From: a virus
Strand: one strand, 5' to 3'
DNA length: 39,299 nt
IMG/VR virus record: IMGVR_UViG_3300021471_000003
Span: 1 to 39,299 of that record
Part shown: positions 21,078 to 29,649 of the stretch, piece after piece
How the letters are laid out: every line of letters begins with the position of its first letter
Numbering within the stretch: position 1 is the first letter of the stretch
Made by a program: the position numbers and the translations under genes
The notes under the pieces: model-generated
The model's database searches: none
What the model was told of the DNA's origin: nothing
Seen by the model: the letters and a program-made list of their open reading frames with translations, nothing else

Positions 21078-23402
21078 TTGGCAGAAAAGATGAAACACAT
21101 TAAAAAAATCAAAGAAACATTATTTTCTCCTATTTTTGGTTATGAGATTAAAGAGTCTAAGAGAGGTTATATTAGAGGGGGTTATATAGCAACAACTCAT
21201 TTAGATGAAGGATTCTATGACGAAGAAAGAGGTATTTACATCAGAGACAGAATTTCCAAAGAGACATTAGAAAAATGGGCTGAAGAGATCAACAACGGTG
21301 TGCCAAGAGCTAACAAAGTTTCAGTTCATCACATGAGAGATATAATCCCTGTTGGTGTTGGTATCAAAGGTTCAGCTCGTGTTGATAGATTACCTGATGG
21401 AGAGTATGGTTTATATGTTGAAACTCTCATTGATGAAACATTACCAGACTTCGAAGACATCAAATACAAGATAGAGAATGATCTTCTTGATTCATTTTCT
21501 ATTGAGTTTAGAACAAGAGATATTGCCACAGGAGATTACTTAGAAGGAGCAGTGACAGAGATTAATAAAGGAGACTACATTGAGAGGATACTTTTACCAG
21601 GGACAATCCTTGATGGTTGGACATTAGCAAGCAGACCAATGAATGAGCATGCTATAATGATTAAAGAGATTATTGGTGATGTTAAGATGGAAGAAAAAGC
21701 ACAAGTATCCAATTTTGAAGAGATACGTAAAAAGAAAGGAATGAGTGTAGAAGAGTTTTATGCTGTTCCTAGAGATCCACCATCATCATCCAAACTTCCA
21801 ATATTCGATGCAGCACATGTAAGAAATGCTATGGCAAGGTTTAGCCAGACCAAAGGATTAACTCCTGAGGAACGAAGGAAAGCCATAAACAAGATAATAC
21901 GTGCTGCTAAGAAGTTTGGTATTGATGCGAGTGGTTTTATTGAAAAATATAAAAACAAAAAAGAAGAGGTAGTGAAAATGGAGGTTGAACATAAAGAAGA
22001 GGATGTTCAAAAACAGGCTCCTGCTGAAGAGCCTAAAGAAAAAGCTCAGGAATCAGCTCCTGAGGAAAAAGAGGTAAAAATCTCTAAGGATGATCTTGCT
22101 CTTCTTAAAGAAGCTAAAGAAAGGAAGATGCAAGAAGCCAAAGAGAAAGAATACCAAGAAATGAAAGAAAGAATACTTAGAGAATTAAAAGAGCAGGTGG
22201 AGAAAATGAAAGTGGAAACAAAAGCACAAGCAGAATCTAATGATGTTGTTGAAACAAAAGAGCTTATTGAATACAAAGAAGTCTTGAAGAATCCTAACAA
22301 GATTCCAATCGATGAGCAGTTTAGGATTGCAGCAAGATTTGCTGAGTCTAAAGGATTGTTCAACGGTGATTGGAAGACAAAGGATGTCTTTGAGAGAAAG
22401 TATAACATTAACAGTGGTAGCAGATTCTTAGAATACAAAGCATTGGGCTTGACAACCAACCAGAACACAGACACTGATTATCTATTAAGTGCTGCTGAGC
22501 TTAATGATGTGTTCGATCCTGTTATCTACAACGCACTTAACCAGAAAACTGTAACATGGAACTTGCTTGCTAAAGATGATTATAGCAACAAAGGTAATAA
22601 CCTTGTACAGTTCACATTGAAGACTGCTGCAAACACAACCGCTGGAGCATACACTGGAGATGCTGTCTCTACTGGTAATGTAACAAGAATGAAATTTATG
22701 ACAAAGTTTAAAAAGTATGCAGTTGGCTTTGCTATAAGTGGAGACATGATTGCAGCAGCAAGAGGGGGTCCTATTGGTGATATTGTAGCACAAGAGATTA
22801 AAGACGCTACAGAAGACTTGCTTAAGGTTATCAACCAAGACCTTTTCAAAGAGAATGGTGCTGAGACTGGCGCAGAGATCATTGGTTTTGAGTACATTGC
22901 TGACAGTGCTGGTAATACAACCTTGTATAACCTTACAAGAAGCTCATCTAATAAATTAGCACCAGACAGTGCAAGCGACACATACATCAACGGTAATAGT
23001 GCAAGAATATCTCTTAGCAATCTAAGAGCTGCTAAACGACAAGCATTAAAAGAGGGTGCTGACATCAATAATCTGGTATTCATCACAAACCCTGTGCAGG
23101 CAGACCTATTCAGAAGCATCTATGATGCTGCACAAAGACCTGTGCCAACATCAAGCAGGTTTGGATTTGAAGGAAGACCAGAGTTTGACGGAATCCCAAT
23201 TTTTGAAGATACTGACTGTAACAGCGACGATTGGTTCTTAGTTGACCTTGAAACACACAGAGTAGCAATATGGGTGCCACCAACCGTAGAGATGTTAGGC
23301 AAAGACAGTGACAGTGTTAAAGGTTTCATAAAAACCTATTTCGCAGTTTACAACAGAGCACCAAGAAGACTTGTAATGATATATGGCAACGCAACAAGCT
23401 AA
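21078..23402 (+). CDS. Prohead protease-scaffold-major capsid fusion
   Basis: 774 residues if started at TTG 21078, which is correctly spaced from GGTGAT; ATG at 21090 is the alternative. Residues 1-200 form a U9/HK97-type prohead protease (RGGYIATTHLDEGFYDEERG, VHHM with His 84-85, SFSIEF with Ser 139 and 141). Residues 240-290 hold the FDAAHVRNAMARFSQTKGLT module often fused to such proteases. Residues 290-390 are a Lys/Glu coiled coil acting as scaffold. From about 440 the HK97-fold capsid follows (ending PRRLVMIYGNATS). In most phages these are separate genes. Two in-frame ATGs (21978 and 22206) with their own ribosome sites could make scaffold-capsid and capsid-only forms. Confidence 0.85.
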   Translation: MAEKMKHIKKIKETLFSPIFGYEIKESKRGYIRGGYIATTHLDEGFYDEERGIYIRDRISKETLEKWAEEINNGVPRANKVSVHHMRDIIPVGVGIKGSARVDRLPDGEYGLYVETLIDETLPDFEDIKYKIENDLLDSFSIEFRTRDIATGDYLEGAVTEINKGDYIERILLPGTILDGWTLASRPMNEHAIMIKEIIGDVKMEEKAQVSNFEEIRKKKGMSVEEFYAVPRDPPSSSKLPIFDAAHVRNAMARFSQTKGLTPEERRKAINKIIRAAKKFGIDASGFIEKYKNKKEEVVKMEVEHKEEDVQKQAPAEEPKEKAQESAPEEKEVKISKDDLALLKEAKERKMQEAKEKEYQEMKERILRELKEQVEKMKVETKAQAESNDVVETKELIEYKEVLKNPNKIPIDEQFRIAARFAESKGLFNGDWKTKDVFERKYNINSGSRFLEYKALGLTTNQNTDTDYLLSAAELNDVFDPVIYNALNQKTVTWNLLAKDDYSNKGNNLVQFTLKTAANTTAGAYTGDAVSTGNVTRMKFMTKFKKYAVGFAISGDMIAAARGGPIGDIVAQEIKDATEDLLKVINQDLFKENGAETGAEIIGFEYIADSAGNTTLYNLTRSSSNKLAPDSASDTYINGNSARISLSNLRAAKRQALKEGADINNLVFITNPVQADLFRSIYDAAQRPVPTSSRFGFEGRPEFDGIPIFEDTDCNSDDWFLVDLETHRVAIWVPPTVEMLGKDSDSVKGFIKTYFAVYNRAPRRLVMIYGNATS

Positions 23403-23457
23403 AGGTAAAACTTTTTTTACCTTTTATTTTTATAAATAATAGGAAGGTGATGATAAA

Positions 23458-23772
23458 ATGACCGCAGCGGTGATTTCACCAAGCGTAGTTGGAAAAATAC
23501 AAAATCCTGTTGATATAATCTCAGGAAGTAATAGAAAGATAAGCGTGCTTTATCTTGAAGGTACAAAAGCAACACAGAACGATTGGTTTTTACTGAGCAA
23601 CTACCTTTCATCTGATGAATGTGATCAGGTCATCGGTATAAAGGTTACAGTAAAAGCCTCTGATAATACAAGGGTTGATGACTCATACACCTATGACCAT
23701 GATAACGACAAGCTTATCTTGACAGGTGCAACAACAGGAACAGCTTATGCATTCGTCTATTATTACAGCTAA
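23458..23772 (+). CDS. Small head protein, possibly decoration
   Basis: 104 residues, ATG at 23458 after GGTGAT. Beta-rich sequence (ISVLYLEGTKATQNDWFLLS, KVTVKASDNTRVDD, LILTGATTGTAYAFVYYYS). It follows the capsid gene by 55 bases, where decoration or head-stabilising proteins normally lie. No family named. Confidence 0.65.
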   Translation: MTAAVISPSVVGKIQNPVDIISGSNRKISVLYLEGTKATQNDWFLLSNYLSSDECDQVIGIKVTVKASDNTRVDDSYTYDHDNDKLILTGATTGTAYAFVYYYS

Positions 23773-23786
23773 ATAAGGTGGTATGA

Positions 23787-24029
23787 ATGACGGCTGTAAC
23801 TGTTGATGGTAGAGTAGAAGGGGAACTTGCTCATGAGTATGTACTCCTTGATGTTGATGAGGGATATACTTATGTGAGCAAGCTCTCAAAACCAGAAGGT
23901 GTGTTGATAACAAAGAGAGAAGACTCTGATGCAATAGTTAATTACACAATCTCTGGAAGAACAATAACTTTCCACGAATCTTCTGGTTCAGGTGTAAAAA
24001 TCTTCTGCGACATTGTAGGAAGACTTTAA
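23787..24029 (+). CDS. Small beta-rich head protein
   Basis: 80 residues, ATG at 23787 after AAGGTGGT. Beta strands alternate with turns (TVDGRVEGELAHEYVLLDVD, then AIVNYTISGRTITFHESS). Resembles the preceding gene in size and style and probably encodes another capsid-surface or head-completion protein. No family recognised. Confidence 0.65.
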   Translation: MTAVTVDGRVEGELAHEYVLLDVDEGYTYVSKLSKPEGVLITKREDSDAIVNYTISGRTITFHESSGSGVKIFCDIVGRL

Positions 24030-24072
24030 TTTTTTATTTTTTATTTAATTTTAAACTTGGAAGGTGGTGTAC

Positions 24073-24297
24073 ATGAGAAAATGTATAAACTGTTCATGGG
24101 AAGGTGATGAGAAGCTTGACTCGTTCAACCATTGTCCTGTGTGCGGGGACAATACAGTAGAGGTTGCTAAAGAGATCAAAGCAAAACGTGCAAAAAAGTC
24201 TATAAATATGGACTTGAACAATGATGGCAAGGTTGATGAGAATGATGCTTCCATTGCTGGTAAAGTGCTAAGAAAGTTTAGCAAAAAAAAGGAATAA
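24073..24297 (+). CDS. Zinc ribbon plus dockerin/EF-hand-like protein
   Basis: 74 residues from ATG at 24073 after AAGGTGGT. The N-terminus has CINC (4-7) and CPVC (21-24), a zinc ribbon. After a basic linker (KEIKAKRAKKS) comes NMDLNNDGKVDENDASIAG, which closely fits one calcium-binding repeat of a type I dockerin (D-x-N-x-D-G-x-x-x-x-x-D). A single repeat is unusual, as dockerins have two. Location in the head module suggests a capsid-associated metal-binding protein. Confidence 0.75.
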   Translation: MRKCINCSWEGDEKLDSFNHCPVCGDNTVEVAKEIKAKRAKKSINMDLNNDGKVDENDASIAGKVLRKFSKKKE

Positions 24298-24309
24298 AGG
24301 TGATACTAA

Positions 24310-24456
24310 ATGACAGCAGTCGTGGCACGTTGTGATGCTACTGATAATAGTGCTATCATAAGTGCTATTGATAATCTAGCACCAGATAGCAATGATAGGC
24401 TTATTTTTGTAAGTGTAGGTAATGAGTTAATAATAGTGAAATATCCAATAACATAA
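24310..24456 (+). CDS. Very small hypothetical protein (48 aa)
   Basis: ATG at 24310 follows AGGTGAT. The product MTAVVARCDATDNSAIISAI then NLAPDSNDRLIFVSVGNELI has an alternating strand-helix pattern. It is too short for common gene finders but has a good ribosome site and fits the operon without overlap. No family recognised. Confidence 0.6.
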   Translation: MTAVVARCDATDNSAIISAIDNLAPDSNDRLIFVSVGNELIIVKYPIT

Positions 24457-24469
24457 AGGGTGTTAATAA

Positions 24470-25561
24470 TTGACCACGCACTACGCAACAACACTAGAAT
24501 TAGCAAGGTTTCTTAATATAGAGGGTACTATCCCTTCACGTAGTGCTGGTGCAACACGTAGTAATGAGAACGTAGGGACAATAACTTCTGGGACTACAAC
24601 ATACTATCTTGACCATGCCTACATTCTTGATGGTTCTTATACAATATATGCTGACTCTACAGAGCTTACAGAGAATACAGATTACACTTTAGATAAAGAT
24701 ACAGGAACTATAACTCTGATAAACGGTGCAGATACAACATATGATGGACAGACTTTGTATGCTAAGTATTCTTTTTGTCTTTTACAGATAACAGATACTC
24801 AACTAGCCCAGATTATTGTTGAGGCTGAGAAGAAGATTGATAGAATGACGAACAATCACTGGGCTGATGGTACACAAAGCACGCCTGATTATATTCAAGT
24901 AACCAACGAGAAACATGATGGGAAGGGAAAGTATGATAGGACATACTATCTAAACTATTTCCCTCTCCCTGATGTTTCCACTACTCTCACAAGCGATGTA
25001 TCAATATCTGATACAACAATCAACGTTTCTTCAACTGACGGTTTTCCTTCATCAGGCTATATAAATATTGGGACTGATAAGATAAGCTATACAGGAAAGA
25101 CAGCAACATCCTTCACAGGTTGCTCAGGCATAGACTCAACACATTCTTCAGGAGATTCAGTGTATCCTTTCGTGTTTGAGATAAGCACTACAAGCGAAGG
25201 TTCAGACCCAACATGGGAAGTGCTTGAGAGAGATGTAGACTATGATATAGATCTCAAAACAGGAAGAGTTTATGTTTATAATGATTATTATATGTTTGAT
25301 ACTCCTTCATATGTCACATATCCACCAAGACTTGTGCCAAACAGATTCAGAGCAAGTTATATCTGGGGAAATAGTGAAATCCCTGACAGCATAAAACAGC
25401 TTACATTGATGATGACTGCTAGGGATCTAATAAAAAGCAATGCTGGAAGACAGCTTATAGATGGTAGAAGTATTGGTAATATTAATGATTATAACATCTT
25501 TGATGAGGATGTTGAGAATTTATTAAATGAATATACGAATCATAAAGCAAGCAATGTCTAA
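24470..25561 (+). CDS. Head-tail connector with inserted beta domain
   Basis: 363 residues, start TTG at 24470 after GGGTG (no ATG in a suitable place). The helical core TDTQLAQIIVEAEKKIDRMT and SIKQLTLMMTARDLIKSNAG resembles HK97 gp6-like connectors. Two beta insertions are present: YYLDHAYILDGSYTIYADST near the N-terminus and SDVSISDTTINVSSTDGFPS in the middle, the latter of a kind often found in virion proteins. It should bind the portal and extend the neck. Confidence 0.7.
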   Translation: MTTHYATTLELARFLNIEGTIPSRSAGATRSNENVGTITSGTTTYYLDHAYILDGSYTIYADSTELTENTDYTLDKDTGTITLINGADTTYDGQTLYAKYSFCLLQITDTQLAQIIVEAEKKIDRMTNNHWADGTQSTPDYIQVTNEKHDGKGKYDRTYYLNYFPLPDVSTTLTSDVSISDTTINVSSTDGFPSSGYINIGTDKISYTGKTATSFTGCSGIDSTHSSGDSVYPFVFEISTTSEGSDPTWEVLERDVDYDIDLKTGRVYVYNDYYMFDTPSYVTYPPRLVPNRFRASYIWGNSEIPDSIKQLTLMMTARDLIKSNAGRQLIDGRSIGNINDYNIFDEDVENLLNEYTNHKASNV

Positions 25562-25595
25562 TCTGCTGCGGTAGATTGGACAGACCGAGGTCAAA

Positions 25596-26120
25596 ATGGT
25601 AACCAAAGTAACATACGAAACAATAGAATCACAACCTTTTAATAACATCTTTGAGATCATAGATACAAGAAGCAATATTGCTGATCCTAGAGATGTTGAA
25701 GGTAAGAAAATACGCAAGTTTGTCTATGATTCTGATCCTTTCTCAAGATCTATAGATTTTAATCTGCTTCCTTATATCATAGTAGAGATTCCTAAAACAG
25801 AAGATGTAAGAGAGAATACGTCTATCAATGGAGAACATCACTTGTTTAGATGGTCACATAGGATTGTTGTAAGAACAGCACGTAATGGTTCTGCTAATCA
25901 GCAAGAAGATATTGGAAGGACAGACATGTTCAATATTTGTAATGATCTTAGAAAAACTTTTAATTCAAACAGCATTAAAAAATCACTAAAAGACGTTGGT
26001 ATAATAAACATCTCGCTAAATAAAACTTCACAAGACACGCTAACAGATTCGTCAGGTAATGAGATATACGAAGCAGAATTCATGCTTGAATATGAATACA
26101 GAATGAAGGTTGTGGCATAA
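25596..26120 (+). CDS. Neck or tail-terminator-type protein
   Basis: 174 residues, ATG at 25596 after GAGG. Features: FNNIFEIIDTRSNIADPRDV, then a beta-rich centre (FRWSHRIVVRTARNGSANQQ), then AEFMLEYEYRMKVVA at the end. Size and place between connector and gp10-like gene fit a tail terminator or head closure protein. Assignment rests on synteny. Confidence 0.55.
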   Translation: MVTKVTYETIESQPFNNIFEIIDTRSNIADPRDVEGKKIRKFVYDSDPFSRSIDFNLLPYIIVEIPKTEDVRENTSINGEHHLFRWSHRIVVRTARNGSANQQEDIGRTDMFNICNDLRKTFNSNSIKKSLKDVGIINISLNKTSQDTLTDSSGNEIYEAEFMLEYEYRMKVVA

Positions 26121-26653
26121 TGGTTTACGAGATACGAGTTGAAGGTTTAGAAGAAGCTCATAGATTTGTAAGACGTCTTAGCGTGAAAATGAATAAATCT
26201 ATAGAAGACGCTAATTATGAGCTTGCGAAAATATCTGCTAACTATATAAGAACCCAGCTCTTGCTACAACAGAAACAAGCCCCACGTAATACTATGGCTT
26301 CACGAATTAATGCACGAAGACTATCAAGAAAAAGGTCTGTGGTATTTATGCCACAGAAAGCCATATGGCTTGATTCAATGCGACCTCATTATGTGGCATT
26401 AAGAAGAGGAAGACAAGTCACACAATGGGTGAATAGATATTACGGAGATTTCATAAAAACAGGCTTATCAAGAGTCTTCAGGAGATATGCTAAAACTGGT
26501 GTAAAGACGAGGTTTGGAAGTCCTGTATATGTAAAAGGTTTTTTATATGTCACTCCTGATCCTTTCGTATCGAGAGCTTTAAACAAGGCAAGACGAAAAT
26601 ATGGTGCTATACTAAAATACGCAGTTCGTAGAGCTATTAAACAAAGTAGGTGA
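26120..26653 (+). CDS. HK97 gp10-like neck/tail completion protein
   Basis: 177 residues, ATG at 26120 sharing one base with the preceding stop. The pattern VEGLEEAHRFVRRLSVKMNK, a helix, the TPDPFVSRALNKARRK segment and a very basic overall charge fit the gp10-like family. Such proteins join head and tail. Also known from the position upstream of the tail tube. Confidence 0.7.
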   Translation: MVYEIRVEGLEEAHRFVRRLSVKMNKSIEDANYELAKISANYIRTQLLLQQKQAPRNTMASRINARRLSRKRSVVFMPQKAIWLDSMRPHYVALRRGRQVTQWVNRYYGDFIKTGLSRVFRRYAKTGVKTRFGSPVYVKGFLYVTPDPFVSRALNKARRKYGAILKYAVRRAIKQSR

Positions 26654-26658
26654 TGTTT

Positions 26659-26835
26659 ATGTACAAGATAAGAAATATCTCATTAGAACCTGTAGAATTG
26701 AAAGAAGAAGGAATAGTCTTAAGACCATTTGAGTTTGTTATGCTGGATAAGGAGATTGAAGATGAAAGATTATTCGTTGTAGACGTTGTAGAGATAAAAA
26801 ATAAAAAATCTAAAAAAACAAAGGAGAGTGATTAA
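26659..26835 (+). CDS. Small hypothetical protein
   Basis: 58 residues from ATG at 26659 after AGGTGATG. Opening MYKIRNISLEPVELKEEGIV and a lysine-rich end (KNKKSKKTKESD). The strand-turn-strand layout with PFEFVMLDKE resembles small phage neck or tail accessory proteins. No family recognised. Confidence 0.6.
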   Translation: MYKIRNISLEPVELKEEGIVLRPFEFVMLDKEIEDERLFVVDVVEIKNKKSKKTKESD

Positions 26836-26837
26836 AA

Positions 26838-27419
26838 ATGACTAATAATGAAAGTAGTTGGCAGGAGTTTTGTCTTATAGGTATACAAGAAAAAGGAGGT
26901 ACTGAAGTACAATTTGCTTCAATCACAGAAGATATTACTGCAATGGATTGGGGAGAGAAAGACATAGAATCTTCTCCATTGGTTAACGGTGGTAGAATCA
27001 TTAAACGAAGACCAATGGGTGATGAAGGAATAACTTTCAGGATATATCCATTAGACGCAGGACTTGATGGTAATGGAATGATACAATTTTTCCATCCACA
27101 AGCAACCGATGACACAACTCAACCAATAGCAGTAAGTAATAGCCATAAAAGAAAACTTTTTAGAATTGTATTACTCTGGTCTTCACAACTTCCTGAAGGA
27201 CCTACAGAAGCTTCAACACCGCCTGACTCAGGAGAAGAAGCATACAGAGTACAGATATTTAATGCATATATGACGAGCTATAAACCGTCTTTTGATGATA
27301 AGATACTTTCAGCAGAAGTAACATTTAAATGGGCTCCTTTTGACAAATATGGTAACCCAAATAAAACAGAGGAATCAACCGATGGAAGTGTTCAGTTACC
27401 TGATGTAACATCTTTTTAA
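26838..27419 (+). CDS. Major tail tube protein
   Basis: 193 residues, ATG at 26838 after AGGAGAGTG, the best ribosome site in this block and consistent with high expression. Beta-rich layout with VQFASITEDITAMDWGEKDI at the start, an inserted loop (PEGPTEASTPPDSGEE) and the end ILSAEVTFKWAPFDKYGNPN, typical of tail tube proteins. A folded RNA element follows. Assignment from size, place and beta pattern. Confidence 0.75.
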   Translation: MTNNESSWQEFCLIGIQEKGGTEVQFASITEDITAMDWGEKDIESSPLVNGGRIIKRRPMGDEGITFRIYPLDAGLDGNGMIQFFHPQATDDTTQPIAVSNSHKRKLFRIVLLWSSQLPEGPTEASTPPDSGEEAYRVQIFNAYMTSYKPSFDDKILSAEVTFKWAPFDKYGNPNKTEESTDGSVQLPDVTSF

Positions 27420-27442
27420 ATTTTAATTAAATAAAAGGTAAA

Positions 27443-27499
27443 ACCACTGGGACAGTGTACCTTGAGGTGCACGCTAAGAGTTCCCTGTGGTACTTTTTT
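27443..27499 (+). terminator. Two-tier hairpin with T6 after the tail tube gene
   Basis: The outer helix pairs ACCACTGGGA (27443-27452) with TCCCTGTGGT (27482-27491) with one T-T mismatch. Inside, GTGTACC-TTGA-GGTGCAC (27455-27472) forms a 7-bp stem with one G-T pair. TTTTTT follows at 27494-27499. It would reduce transcription of downstream tail genes relative to the tube gene or protect the upstream mRNA end. Confidence 0.7.
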
Positions 27500-27518
27500 A
27501 ACTATTTGAGGTGATTTG

Positions 27519-27824
27519 ATGAAAATGTCAGAAAAGATTGAAGAATTGAAAGAACGAATAAAGAACGGTTTTGGTATAAATCGAGTGCCAGAAAAAACCA
27601 AAAAGAGGTTTTTCGAGTTCAGCGAGGAAGAGTTTTGCGGAGACAGAGGTATGGCGTTGAAATATCTAATGGATTTTTATGACGGTCTCATACCTACAGG
27701 CGTAGAACATCTCGAGATAGCTATCGCTGAGCTTGAAAAACGAGTTGCTGACATAGAAGCTAAACTTAACGAAGAGAAACCAAAACCAAAGAAAAGAAGA
27801 CTTGATGGAACGGAGGTGGAATAA
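27519..27824 (+). CDS. Hypothetical protein before tail chaperones
   Basis: 101 residues from ATG at 27519 after GAGGTGAT. Charged N-terminal helix, then FFEFSEEEFCGDRGMALKYL, DFYDGLIPTGVEHLEIAIAE and a coiled basic tail. The pattern EEFCGDRGMALKYLMDFYDG resembles small proteins that I associate with archaeal viruses and chromosomes. Function unknown. Confidence 0.65.
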   Translation: MKMSEKIEELKERIKNGFGINRVPEKTKKRFFEFSEEEFCGDRGMALKYLMDFYDGLIPTGVEHLEIAIAELEKRVADIEAKLNEEKPKPKKRRLDGTEVE

Positions 27825-28274
27825 ATGAGTGACGAGTCAGAAGCTGTAAATCGTGATTTAGGTATTGGTAAAGAGTATGATTTCATTGGATGTAAGAAAG
27901 TAGTAAAACCTCTTGGTGTTGAATCTATCGGTGACGTACTTACCATACTTAAAAAACTTAATGATTGGAAAACGAAAAAAAACACAAAAACGTTTAGCGG
28001 AGAAGAAATATTCAGTTTGATAGCTGAAGATGAAGACATAAAAAATGCAGTATCACGAATGGTAGCAAAGACAGTAGAAACGCAAATATTACCAGATGCT
28101 TCACAAGACGAGCAAGCTAACTTTGTTACAAAGAATTTGATATATTTGACAAACGCAGTGATTGAACAAAATATGCCTTCACTACGTAAAGAAGACGCAG
28201 AAAAACTACAAAAGTTAGAAGAATTTAGAAAGATACACAATGAATCCGCTAATAAGAATAAGAGCAAACAATAA
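27825..28274 (+). CDS. Tail assembly chaperone, first frame
   Basis: 149 residues, ATG at 27825. Acidic and helical (FSGEEIFSLIAEDEDIKNAV, NFVTKNLIYLTNAVIEQNMP). It lies between tail tube and tape measure, where tail assembly chaperones are encoded in two overlapping frames. The next gene overlaps its last 35 bases in the +1 frame. Confidence 0.65.
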   Translation: MSDESEAVNRDLGIGKEYDFIGCKKVVKPLGVESIGDVLTILKKLNDWKTKKNTKTFSGEEIFSLIAEDEDIKNAVSRMVAKTVETQILPDASQDEQANFVTKNLIYLTNAVIEQNMPSLRKEDAEKLQKLEEFRKIHNESANKNKSKQ

Positions 28275-28473
28275 ATCCAAGCCTTTAACAGGCTCGGATT
28301 TAGTAAAAATATATGATTTATTTATGAAAGAATATGGCTGGATACCTTTAGAAGAATTTAAGAACATGCCTTTATCATTATTTTGGAGGCTGTATGAGGT
28401 AATTTTAGAACGTAAAAAGAAAGAAAAAGAAGAATACGACAAATTAAAAAGGAAAAATAAGCGGTTGAAATGA
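28240..28473 (+). CDS. Tail assembly chaperone, second frame
   Basis: 77 residues, ATG at 28240, with only a weak ribosome site. DLVKIYDLFMKEYGWIPLEE and MPLSLFWRLYEVILERKKKE resemble the T half of GT-type chaperones. The 35-base overlap and weak start suggest either coupled re-initiation or a programmed +1 (or -2) frameshift from the upstream gene. Confidence 0.6.
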   Translation: MNPLIRIRANNKSKPLTGSDLVKIYDLFMKEYGWIPLEEFKNMPLSLFWRLYEVILERKKKEKEEYDKLKRKNKRLK

Positions 28474-29648
28474 CATCTCTTGATAACATAGTTAGAGTAA
28501 TTTACCAGGAAGAAGCAAGAATAATTAATGGTGGTGCTGAAAAAACTGCCAAAAATATGGATAAGTTAGATAAAACTACGAAAAACGTAACAAGAAACAC
28601 AAAAAGACAGAAATCAGCTTTCAAGATGCTAAATTACGAGTTTCTTGGAACTATGTTTTTTGGTATGAATGTAGCAAACACTTTTGAGAAAATTCTTCAA
28701 CCTGCAGCGGATTTATTAAAAATATCTGATTTATGGTCTATAACTTTGGGAACATTTATGCTTCCAGCTCTTGACGCTATATTTCCTTATTTTTTAGACC
28801 TTATTGGTTTTATGAATGATTTGCCTGAACCTATTAAAAAAGTGGTTGGATTATTTACATTATTTGGTTTAGGACTTGGAAAGATAATCTATATTGTAAG
28901 TATGTTAACTCTTGGATTACAAGCATTGAATGTTATACTTGGTAAACCTGAAGTTATAAAAGATTTAGCAGATGCAGCTTCTAAATTATTTAGTAATTTA
29001 TCAAATATAGTAGCGTTAGGCACGATAACAATAGGTGTAATTATATCTGTTGGTGCATTGAAAAAAGAAGGTATTCAAATATGGAATGATATTGGAGCTG
29101 CTTTAGCAGAAGGTCTTGGATTATCACGTTTACTTGGGGTGTCTAAATTAGGGACTATACAATTAACAGGAGCTTTTTTGTTTTTAAATTTAGCACTTGA
29201 TATCGCTATAGATGACATTAAAAGAGAAGGTGTACAGTTATGGAGAGATATTTTAGCAGCATTTTTTGCAGGTTTAGGTGTTGCTCTTTCAGCCGCTGCA
29301 TTAGGGGCAAGTGCTGCGTCAGCATTTTTTGCAGGAATTATAACCATTCCATTAGCGGCTATATTACTAGTTGCATTGGATTTTAAATTTAGTAAAAAGA
29401 AACAAAGTAAATATAATCCAGAATATTTTTATCCAGAAAATTTAACTGCTGAAGAATATATGAACACAATAGGTAGAGTTGGACCTTATAGATATGGGGA
29501 AGTTGGACCTCCTTTAGGAAATGGCAATGTTGTTTATTTAAATAATACATACAATGTTAATGTTTCAGATAAAAGAGAGTTTGAAAGAATGTTAGAAGAA
29601 CATTCAAAACAACAAAGAGATACTATTTTAAACATATCTAGTGGTTAA
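28470..29648 (+). CDS. Tape measure protein
   Basis: 392 residues, ATG at 28470 overlapping the previous stop. A basic helical N-terminus (KTAKNMDKLDKTTKNVTRNT) leads into several long hydrophobic helices (IIYIVSMLTLGLQALNVILG, TIGVIISVGAL, AAFFAGLGVALSAAALGASA) and a charged C-terminal helix. This composition and the place after the chaperones identify a tape measure. At about 0.15 nm per residue, known for this class, it implies a tail near 60 nm. Confidence 0.85.
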   Translation: MTSLDNIVRVIYQEEARIINGGAEKTAKNMDKLDKTTKNVTRNTKRQKSAFKMLNYEFLGTMFFGMNVANTFEKILQPAADLLKISDLWSITLGTFMLPALDAIFPYFLDLIGFMNDLPEPIKKVVGLFTLFGLGLGKIIYIVSMLTLGLQALNVILGKPEVIKDLADAASKLFSNLSNIVALGTITIGVIISVGALKKEGIQIWNDIGAALAEGLGLSRLLGVSKLGTIQLTGAFLFLNLALDIAIDDIKREGVQLWRDILAAFFAGLGVALSAAALGASAASAFFAGIITIPLAAILLVALDFKFSKKKQSKYNPEYFYPENLTAEEYMNTIGRVGPYRYGEVGPPLGNGNVVYLNNTYNVNVSDKREFERMLEEHSKQQRDTILNISSG

Positions 29649-29649
29649 A

